Assembly (NCBI RefSeq): GCF_036634175.1
Contig: NZ_JAZIFX010000001.1
Coordinates: 3,286,001 to 3,350,000 of the forward strand
Length of the DNA: 64,000 nucleotides
DNA from: Streptomyces sp. P9-A2
GTDB lineage: Bacteria > Actinomycetota > Actinomycetes > Streptomycetales > Streptomycetaceae
Direction: 5' to 3'
Within the stretch, counting starts at the first letter, position 1; each line of letters begins with the position of its first letter. Both the position numbers and the translations under genes were made by a program. The notes below the pieces were generated by a model. It made no database searches and was not told the DNA's origin. It was given only the letters and a program-made list of their open reading frames with translations. This document shows positions 57,901 through 64,000 of this stretch, piece by piece.

Positions 57901-58824
57901 TCACGCCTGTGGATAACCGAAGGCCCGTGCCGTGTTCGCCGCGAGGGCCGTGGCGAGGGTGTCCTCGTCCGTGCCGCGTACGGCCGCCATGGCGCGCACG
58001 GTGACCGGCACCAGGTACGGGGCGTTGGGCCGGCCGCGGTAGGGCGCCGGCGTCAGGAACGGGGCGTCGGTCTCCACCAGGACGAGCTCCGGCGGGGCGA
58101 CGACGAGGGCGTCGCGCAGGTGCTGGGCGTTCTTGAAGGTGACGTTGCCGGCGAACGACATGAAGTACCCGGCGCGGGCGCAGATCTCCGCCATCGCGGC
58201 GTCCCCCGAGTAGCAGTGGAAGACGGTGCGTTCCGGTGCGCCCTCCTCCTTGAGTACGCGCAGCACGTCGGCGTGGGCGTCGCGGTCGTGGATCACCAGG
58301 GCCTTGCCGTGCCGCTTGGCGATCTCGATGTGGGCGCGGAAGGACCGCTCCTGCGCCTCCTTGCCCTCGGGCCCGGTGCGGAAGTAGTCGAGTCCGGTCT
58401 CGCCGACGCCCTTGACCTGGGGCAGCGCGGCCAGCCGGTCGATCTCGGCGAGCGCCTCGTCCAGGGCCGCGCCCCCGCCCGCCTCCCGCGCGCCCTGCCT
58501 CGACCAGCCGTCAGGGTCTCCGTGCACGATGCGCGGGGCCTCGTTCGGGTGCAGCGCGACGGTCGCGTGCACGCTGTCGTACGCGGCGGCCGTCTCCGCG
58601 GCCCAGCGCGAGCCCGCGAGGTCGCAGCCGACCTGCACCACGGTCGTCACGCCCACGGACGCGGCCTTGGAGAGCCCTTCCTCCACCGTGCCGGACTGCA
58701 TGTCGAGGTGGGTGTGCGAGTCCGCGACCGGCACCCGCAGGGGCGCCGGGAGCGGCGGGGCCGCGTTCTTGCCGGAGGTGTCCGAGGTGGTCCCGGTGGC
58801 GGTGTCGCGGGCGTTCGAAGACAT
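57901..58824 (-). CDS. tatD: TatD family DNase / metal-dependent hydrolase
   Basis: 307 residues from ATG 58824. Metal-binding motifs DSHTHLD, GETGLDYF, HDRDAHADVL, HCYSGD and ETDAPFLTP are intact. TatD-type enzymes have 3'-exonuclease and tRNA-quality-control or DNA-repair activity in studied species. It sits directly upstream of rsmA with a 36-bp gap; the Rpf gene found here in S. coelicolor is absent. Confidence 0.96.
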   Translation of the reverse strand: MSSNARDTATGTTSDTSGKNAAPPLPAPLRVPVADSHTHLDMQSGTVEEGLSKAASVGVTTVVQVGCDLAGSRWAAETAAAYDSVHATVALHPNEAPRIVHGDPDGWSRQGAREAGGGAALDEALAEIDRLAALPQVKGVGETGLDYFRTGPEGKEAQERSFRAHIEIAKRHGKALVIHDRDAHADVLRVLKEEGAPERTVFHCYSGDAAMAEICARAGYFMSFAGNVTFKNAQHLRDALVVAPPELVLVETDAPFLTPAPYRGRPNAPYLVPVTVRAMAAVRGTDEDTLATALAANTARAFGYPQA

Positions 58825-58874
58825 GCCCCGATCCTACGGACAGCCGGGAGACGGCATCCCTCGGCCGGGAGCGG

Positions 58875-59225
58875 TCACGTCTTCCGGCGGAAGGGGTGCA
58901 TGAGGTCGGCCGGATGCCAGTGCCGGTCGCCGGGCTCGGTGTGGGCCGCGTCCAGCGCCGTGGTGACCCGGCCGGCCCGCATGATCCGTACGACATGGCC
59001 GTCGCAGCGGAGGCACGTCGGACGGCTCAGCGGGGAGGGCACGATCCGGCCGTTCGCCAGGTAGCGCACGACGTCGTGGCCGTCGGTGTCCTTGTGGTGC
59101 TCTATCTCGTACGACTGCTCCCAGCCGTACCCGCAGCGCATGCAGGCGAAGGAGTACGACTCCCTGACGACGGCGCCGGCGTCGGCGTCGGCGCGCGCTC
59201 CGGGCCCCTCTGCGATCTCGGTCAT
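58875..59225 (-). CDS. Zinc-ribbon protein of unknown function
   Basis: 116 residues from ATG 59225 (AGGAG upstream). Two Cys pairs (FACMRCGYGW and PTCLRCDGH) about 40 residues apart form a likely zinc ribbon, with His-rich EIEHHKD between. The C-terminal part is basic. It could bind nucleic acid or a ribosomal component. Conserved in Streptomyces beside tatD as far as I recall; function unassigned. Confidence 0.8.
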   Translation of the reverse strand: MTEIAEGPGARADADAGAVVRESYSFACMRCGYGWEQSYEIEHHKDTDGHDVVRYLANGRIVPSPLSRPTCLRCDGHVVRIMRAGRVTTALDAAHTEPGDRHWHPADLMHPFRRKT

Positions 59226-59566
59226 CCCGACTCCTGTCGGTCCACGGACGGTCCACGGACATACCTGGAGGCAACGGAGCGTTCCCGCCCCGTTCCTCGC
59301 TTCCAGTGGACTCCTCCGCGAGCGGAAACGCACCGGGTCCGACGAGCTATTTGGTGCCGATTTGGGCGTTCCCTTGCCGATACCACCCGGGCTCTTTACC
59401 CATGCCTGCCCTACGCGCCCCGAAGGGGCGCGGGACCGTGTCGATCCGCGGCTCCACGACTCCGCCGCGTGGGCGCGCCCGGCCCCTCACACCACCGTCG
59501 GCCCACGGCGAAGCCGACCGCCGACGGCGCCACCCGGCCCCGTCCGCCCCCGCTGCCCGGCCCCGT
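59226..59566. other. Intergenic region between rsmI end and the zinc-ribbon gene
   Basis: 341 bp. An A/T-richer patch at about 59348-59372 may hold the promoter of the leftward zinc-ribbon gene. A compact hairpin (CGCGCCCC-GAA-GGGGCGCG, 59414-59432) is placed to terminate rsmI. No gene seen. Confidence 0.5.
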
Positions 59567-60415
59567 TCACCCCTCCGAGCGTTTCGCCGCCACCACGGCG
59601 TCGAAGACCTCCCGCTTGGGCACTCCCGCCTCCACGGCGACCGCCACGATGGCCTCCTTGCGCCGCTCCCCCGCCTCCTCGCGCACCCGTACCCGGCGTA
59701 CCAGCTCGGCGGCGTCCACTTCCTCGGGCCCGTGGTCCGGGGCGCCCTCGACGACGACGGTGATCTCCCCGCGTACGCCCTCGGCCGCCCACGCGGCCAG
59801 CTCGGCCAGCGGGCCGCGCCTGACCTCCTCGTACGTCTTGGTCAGCTCACGGCAGACGGCGGCGCGGCGTCCGGTGCCGAACACCTCGGCCATCGCGGCG
59901 AGCGTGGCGTCGAGCCGGTGCGGGGACTCGAAGTAGACGAGGGTGCGCCGCTCCTTGGCGACCTCCCGCAGCCGCCCCAGCCGTTCCCCGGCCTTGCGGG
60001 GCAGGAACCCCTCGAAGCAGAACCGGTCGACGGGGAGCCCGGACAGGGCGAGCGCGGTGAGCACGGCGGACGGTCCGGGCACGGCGGTGACCTTGATGTC
60101 CCGCTCGACGGCGGCGGCGACCAGCCGGTATCCGGGGTCGGACACGGAGGGCATGCCTGCGTCCGTGACCAGCAGAACACGGGCGCCGCCCGCCAGTTCC
60201 TCGACCAGTTCGGGCGTACGGGCGGACTCGTTGCCCTCGAAGTAGGAGACCACCCGTCCCTTGGGCGTGACGCCGAGCGCCTGGGTCAGCCGCCGCAGCC
60301 GCCGGGTGTCCTCGGCGGCGACGACGTCGGCGCCGGCCAGCTCCTCGGCGAGCCGGGGCGGTGCGTCGGAGACGTCGCCGATGGGGGTGCCTGCGAGTAC
60401 GAGGATTCCGGTCAC
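59567..60415 (-). CDS. rsmI: 16S rRNA 2'-O-methyltransferase RsmI
   Basis: 282 residues from GTG 60415 (GGAGG nine bases upstream). It methylates C1402 ribose in 16S rRNA. Tetrapyrrole-methylase-fold motifs: LAGTPIGDVSDAPPR, VAAEDTRRL, VLLVTDAGMPSVSDPGYRLV, VPGPSAVLTALALSGLP, VYFESPHRL. Divergent from the pmt gene, with 172 bp between them. Confidence 0.97.
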   Translation of the reverse strand: MTGILVLAGTPIGDVSDAPPRLAEELAGADVVAAEDTRRLRRLTQALGVTPKGRVVSYFEGNESARTPELVEELAGGARVLLVTDAGMPSVSDPGYRLVAAAVERDIKVTAVPGPSAVLTALALSGLPVDRFCFEGFLPRKAGERLGRLREVAKERRTLVYFESPHRLDATLAAMAEVFGTGRRAAVCRELTKTYEEVRRGPLAELAAWAAEGVRGEITVVVEGAPDHGPEEVDAAELVRRVRVREEAGERRKEAIVAVAVEAGVPKREVFDAVVAAKRSEG

Positions 60416-60460
60416 GCCCTCATCCTCCCAGCACCGGCGCCCCCTCAAGAACGGCACGCG

Positions 60461-60531
60461 CCCGCGGCCGGTCGCACCTGGGGCATACCCGCCCCCACGG
60501 CCCCCGCGGCCGGTCACACCTGGGGCATACC
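60461..60531. repeat. Two 29-bp direct repeats in the rsmI-pmt promoter region
   Basis: 60461-60489 and 60503-60531 differ at one base and contain GCCGGTCRCACCTGGGGCAT. The spacing start to start is 42 bp, four helical turns. They could be operator sites for one or both divergent genes, or a slipped duplication. Confidence 0.75.
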
Positions 60532-60587
60532 GGGCCCATACCTCCCATGCGCGGGACTCCCACAGGGCCATTCCCTACGATGGCGCG

Positions 60588-62330
60588 GTGACGAGTACCG
60601 CGTCCTCCACGGACACCCGGCAGGAACAGCCGCCACAGGACCAGCAACCGTCGTGGCAGCAGCGGCTCCGCCGTTTCGGCTACACGGTGAGGCCCGGGGG
60701 CGACGTCCGCGACCGCTTGGTCCCGCCGTACACGAAGCCGGCCGGCAGACTGTGGACGGCGCTCGGGGTGCCGCCGACGCTCGGCGAGCGGATCACACGC
60801 TGGTCGGGCTGGGGCGGTCCGCTGCTGGTCACACTGCTGGCGGGGGTCCTGCGCTTCTGGAACCTGGGCAGCCCCAAAAAGGTGATATTCGACGAGACGT
60901 ACTACGCGAAGGACGCGTGGGCGCTGGTCCGGCGCGGCTTCGAGGTCAACTGGGACAAGGCCGCGGACAAGCAGATCCTCTCCTCCGGCGGTGACGTCTC
61001 CGTCCCGATCGAAGCGGCGTACGTGGTGCATCCGCCGGTCGGGAAGTACGTCATCGGGCTGGGCGAGCTGATGTTCGGGTTCGACCCGTTCGGCTGGCGG
61101 TTCATGACGGCCCTGCTGGGCACGCTCTCGGTCCTGATGCTGTGCCGGATCGGCCGGCGCCTGTTCCGCTCGACGTTCCTCGGCTGCCTGGCGGGCGCGC
61201 TGATGGCGGTGGACGGCCTGCACTTCGTGATGAGCCGCACCGCGCTGCTCGACGGGGTGCTGATGTTCTTCGTGGTGGCGGCCTTCGGCTGTCTGGTCGT
61301 CGACCGGGACCGGGCGCGGGAGAAGCTCGCGGCCGCGTTGCCCGTGGGCACCGACGGCAGGACCCTGCCGGACGCGCACATCGCCGAGTCCGCGCGGCTG
61401 GGCCTGCGGCCGTGGCGGCTGGCGGCGGGGCTGATGCTGGGCCTGGCGTTCGCCACGAAGTGGAACGGCCTGTACATCATGGCCGCGTTCTGTGTGATGG
61501 CGGTGCTCTGGGACGTCGGCTCCCGCCGGACCGCCGGTGCCCACCACCCCGTGCGGGCCGTGGTGAAGCGCGACCTGGGCTGGGCGTTCCTGTCCACGGT
61601 GCCGGTCGCCCTGGCGACGTACCTCGCCTCCTGGACCGGCTGGTTCCTCTCCGCGGACGACGGCAGCGGCGGTTACTACCGCGACTGGGCCGTGACCGAC
61701 GGCAAGGACAGCGCCTGGTCGTGGCTGTTCCCCGACGGGTGGCGCAGCTTCTGGCACTACGAGAACCAGGTGTACGAGTTCCACGTCGGCCTGTCCTCGC
61801 CGCACACCTACGAGTCCAATCCGTGGAGCTGGATCGTCGCGGGCCGCCCGGTCTCGTTCGACTACGACTCCCCGGCACCCGGCACGGACGGCTGCCCGGC
61901 CGACGCGGCCGAGAAGTGCGCCCGCGAGGTGCTGGCCCTGGGCACGCCCCTGCTGTGGTGGGTGGGCTGCTTCGCGCTCCTCTACGTCCTGTGGCGCTGG
62001 TTCTTCCGCCGCGACTGGCGGGCGGGCGCCATCGCCTGCGGCATCGTGGCCGGCTATCTGCCCTGGTTCTTCTACCAGGAGCGCACGATCTTCTACTTCT
62101 ACTCCGTCGTCTTCCTCCCCTTCCTGTGCCTGGCGGTGGCGATGCTCCTGGGCGCGCTCATCGGCCCACCCCGCGCCGACGAAACCCGCCGCGTGGCGGG
62201 CGCCACGGCCGCGGGCGTCCTGACCCTCCTGATCGTCTGGAACTTCATCTACTTCTGGCCCGTCTACACCGGCACCGCCATCCCGATCGACGACTGGCGG
62301 GCGCGGATGTGGCTGGACACGTGGGTCTGA
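60588..62330 (+). CDS. pmt: Dolichyl(polyprenyl)-phosphate-mannose-protein mannosyltransferase
   Basis: 580 residues from GTG 60588; TACGAT ends six bases upstream, so the message is probably leaderless. It is a GT-C enzyme moving mannose from polyprenyl phosphate to Ser/Thr of exported proteins. About 10-12 transmembrane helices; the family acidic motif FDETYYAKDAWAL (Asp-Glu) lies in the first extracytoplasmic loop, with HPPVGKYVIGLGE after it. In S. coelicolor this protein is needed for phiC31 infection and glycoprotein formation. Confidence 0.95.
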   Translation: MTSTASSTDTRQEQPPQDQQPSWQQRLRRFGYTVRPGGDVRDRLVPPYTKPAGRLWTALGVPPTLGERITRWSGWGGPLLVTLLAGVLRFWNLGSPKKVIFDETYYAKDAWALVRRGFEVNWDKAADKQILSSGGDVSVPIEAAYVVHPPVGKYVIGLGELMFGFDPFGWRFMTALLGTLSVLMLCRIGRRLFRSTFLGCLAGALMAVDGLHFVMSRTALLDGVLMFFVVAAFGCLVVDRDRAREKLAAALPVGTDGRTLPDAHIAESARLGLRPWRLAAGLMLGLAFATKWNGLYIMAAFCVMAVLWDVGSRRTAGAHHPVRAVVKRDLGWAFLSTVPVALATYLASWTGWFLSADDGSGGYYRDWAVTDGKDSAWSWLFPDGWRSFWHYENQVYEFHVGLSSPHTYESNPWSWIVAGRPVSFDYDSPAPGTDGCPADAAEKCAREVLALGTPLLWWVGCFALLYVLWRWFFRRDWRAGAIACGIVAGYLPWFFYQERTIFYFYSVVFLPFLCLAVAMLLGALIGPPRADETRRVAGATAAGVLTLLIVWNFIYFWPVYTGTAIPIDDWRARMWLDTWV

Positions 62331-62354
62331 CACGCTTGCCGCGGAGGTGGAGCC

Positions 62355-62942
62355 GTGGCCATGGCACCGTTGGATCCCGAGGACCTGCTCCCCGGCGAAC
62401 GGCACGTCCGGCGCAAGAACGCCAACGCCGTCATCGACGTCCGGGAGGCAGGACTGTCCCGGTTCGCCTTCGACGGACTGATGTGGTCGGTGGGGATGCG
62501 CGGGAAGGAGGCCATCGGCGGTCGTCTCCACCTGACGAACCACCGGCTCGTGTTCAGGTCCCACGCCTTCAACCGTGTGCGGGGCACGTTCAGTGTGTTC
62601 CTGCCATGCGTCGAGAAGATCCGGAACACGTCGTCCGGCATCACCCGCCAGGTCACGGTGTCCACGGCGATGCAGGACTTCACGTTCGTCGCCTGGGGCG
62701 TTCCCGCACTCATCGACACCATCGACCGGTACCGCGCCGGGTTCGACGACGCGTACCTCCCCGAGCTGGCCGGCCTCGTTCTGGCTGAGCCCTGGAAGAT
62801 CGGTGACGGCCTGCAGCGCTCCGGCCGTCATGAGCCCTTCGGCGCCGCCCTGGGCTTCGCACACGGCCGGGGTGACGACTTCGCGGCGATCGCGGCGGCC
62901 CTCGCCCAAGGAATCGACCCCGGTCCGCCCAGACCGAGGTGA
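62355..62942 (+). CDS. GRAM/PH-like domain protein
   Basis: 195 residues from GTG 62355 (GGAGG upstream; ATG 62361 is alternative). A small beta domain about residues 20-115 has EAIGGRLHLTNHRLVFRSHAFNRV..., the GRAM signature of strands that contact lipids or proteins. The C-terminal 70 residues are helical. In bacteria such proteins are uncharacterised. It begins 24 bp after pmt and is likely co-transcribed. Confidence 0.82.
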   Translation: MAMAPLDPEDLLPGERHVRRKNANAVIDVREAGLSRFAFDGLMWSVGMRGKEAIGGRLHLTNHRLVFRSHAFNRVRGTFSVFLPCVEKIRNTSSGITRQVTVSTAMQDFTFVAWGVPALIDTIDRYRAGFDDAYLPELAGLVLAEPWKIGDGLQRSGRHEPFGAALGFAHGRGDDFAAIAAALAQGIDPGPPRPR

Positions 62943-63346
62943 CCGGGGCCCTCCAGGTCATCGACCTCCTGACCCGCACCGCCGGCCCGCACCCGCCCCG
63001 GTCCTGACCCGCCGAGGGGCTCGCCGACTCCCACATCGATGCCGACGCCGATGCTTGCGACCGGCTCGCTGGACTGGCTGCGCGCGGCACTCGGCGAGAA
63101 GCCGAGCTGAGGAGAGGAAGCGATACGGGGCGGGAGCGCGTTGGGCGCCCCAGGACATGAACTCCCCGTCCACTGTTCAGGGTTGTGCCGGTCGTGGAGG
63201 GTGACGGTCGGGCTCGATCTCCTTTCGGACAACAAAGGGAAACAGTCGCCCCTGCCGTCACTCCTTGTGCGTAGAGTGCTCACTCGCCGAACTTTCTGAA
63301 CACGTTCAGAAGACGTGGGGGTCCGGCGGGGGAGGGGAAGCGCCCG
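62943..63346 (+). promoter_or_regulatory. PBP upstream region with palindrome and possible gene remnants
   Basis: 404 bp. Two stubs appear protein-like: V-T-G-A-L-Q-V-I-D-L-L in 62940-63008 and MPTPMLATGSLDWLRAALG at 63039-63110, suggesting decay of an earlier gene. Near the penicillin-binding protein start a dyad TTCTGAA-CACG-TTCAGAA spans 63294-63311, and TAGAGT at 63272 may be a -10 box. I could not assign the factor. Confidence 0.5.
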
Positions 63347-64000
63347 ATGGGCAAGGGGGTCAAGACCGCCGTCATCGGCGGTGTGTTCGCGGTGATGGTG
63401 GGCGGGGCGGGGTACGGGGTCTACAACATCGTGTCGGCGGTGAACGGCGACGGGGGCGGCGGCGGTTCGGACGCGGCCGTGACGAAGAAGTCCGGGCCGC
63501 CGGACAAGGGGGAGGTCGAGAAGGCGAGCGGGACGTTCTTCGCGGCCTGGGAGAAGGGGCAGGCGGAACAGGCGGCGTCGTACACGAACAACGCCGAGAG
63601 CGCCGCCCCGCTGCTGGCGGCCTACGGCGAGGACGCCCGCATAGCCGACGTCGAGATCACTCCCGGCACGCCTACCGGCACCACCGTGCCGTTCCGTGTG
63701 AAGGCGACCGTCTCGTACGACGGGAAGTCCGAACCGCTCGCCTACAAGAGCGAGTTGACCGTCGTGCGTGGGCAGACCACCGGGCGGGCCCTGGTCGACT
63801 GGGAGCCGTCCGTCGTCCACCCGGAACTCAAGGACGGCGACACCCTCGTCACCGGGGAGGCCGCGCAGCCGCCGATCGAGGCCGTGGGCCGGGACGGCAC
63901 GGTGCTGACGGAGGAGAAGTACCCCTCGCTCGGCCCGATCCTGGACACCCTGCGCGAGAAGTACGGCGACAAGGCGGGCGGCGCCCCCGGCATCGAGCTG
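63347..64000 (+). CDS. Penicillin-binding protein, N-terminal part (runs off the window)
   Basis: 218 codons from ATG 63347 (GGAGGGG upstream). One signal-anchor helix (about 5-25, VKTAVIGGVFAVMVGGAGYGVY) is followed by a Gly/Ser linker and an NTF2-like MecA_N domain (EVEKASGTFFAAWEKGQAEQAASYTNNAESA, typical). The domain is followed in the family by dimerisation and transpeptidase domains outside the window. It should be a class B-type PBP with cell-wall cross-linking activity. Confidence 0.88.
   Translation, partial: MGKGVKTAVIGGVFAVMVGGAGYGVYNIVSAVNGDGGGGGSDAAVTKKSGPPDKGEVEKASGTFFAAWEKGQAEQAASYTNNAESAAPLLAAYGEDARIADVEITPGTPTGTTVPFRVKATVSYDGKSEPLAYKSELTVVRGQTTGRALVDWEPSVVHPELKDGDTLVTGEAAQPPIEAVGRDGTVLTEEKYPSLGPILDTLREKYGDKAGGAPGIEL

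Noticed and set aside
56048..57904. 618-codon minus-strand frame joining ispE with upstream sequence
   Set aside because: Considered as a fusion, but the upstream half is an out-of-frame reading of rsmA; ispE has its own GTG overlapping the rsmA stop.
59306..60994. 562-codon plus-strand frame spanning rsmI and the pmt start
   Set aside because: Shadow of rsmI joined to out-of-frame pmt sequence; both real genes have full motif support.

Overview
The window is a high-GC chromosome segment from an actinomycete, almost certainly Streptomyces. The evidence is strong third-position G/C bias, frequent GTG starts, many four-base ATGA/GTGA start-stop overlaps, and a gene order (mfd, tRNA-Gln, glmU-prs-rplY-pth, ppc, galTEK, ispE-rsmA-tatD, rsmI, pmt) matching the S. 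coelicolor region around SCO3102-SCO3157 as I remember it. No insertion sequence, prophage or CRISPR array was seen.

Layout. 1-6.1 kb: start of a Ser/Thr kinase coupled to a membrane protein, a lipoprotein with an HNH-type domain, a small MT0933-like antitoxin gene and mfd. 6.3-11.5 kb: a methyltransferase, a DUF98/chorismate-lyase-like protein, and an FtsX-type ABC exporter pair. 12.1-17.3 kb: an accessory block of toxin-type and SUKH-immunity-type domains: an Imm35/YrhB-like + deaminase + SUKH-4 fusion, a WHH-nuclease + SUKH fusion, and a divergent pair of a YwqJ-like deaminase and a SUKH-3 protein. 17.4-19.8 kb: an orphan histidine kinase and an HTH/endonuclease-like protein beside tRNA-Gln. 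19.9-28.9 kb: housekeeping genes (glmU, prs, rplY, pth, ppc) and a desaturase-TetR pair.

29.6-42.0 kb is mostly accessory. It holds a Phd-like antitoxin, a VOC protein, a trans-aconitate-type methyltransferase divergent from a MarR regulator, a LuxR-type response regulator, a GNAT enzyme, and an ATPase / XRE-DUF5753 / DUF397 module. A compact six-gene leftward operon (35.5-40.2 kb) follows, with a lipoprotein, a secreted protein, a WXG100-like protein and a WXG-domain membrane effector candidate. Then come a Uma2 gene and two degenerate paralogues of a short protein.

42.0-47.9 kb is the Leloir galactose operon galT-galE-galK, divergent from an SSS-family symporter that probably imports its substrate. 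48.0-55.3 kb carries a response regulator lacking the phospho-acceptor Asp, two paralogous membrane-anchored beta-propeller proteins (one with an exact 120-bp tandem duplication) and an ABC-F ATPase. 55.4-64.0 kb holds a second Uma2 gene, ispE-rsmA-tatD without the usual rpf gene, a zinc-ribbon protein, rsmI, protein mannosyltransferase, a GRAM-like protein and the start of a penicillin-binding protein.

The best candidates for an under-described system are the 12.1-17.3 kb deaminase/nuclease/SUKH block, whose toxin-type domains have no visible export signal, and the 35.5-40.2 kb WXG operon.
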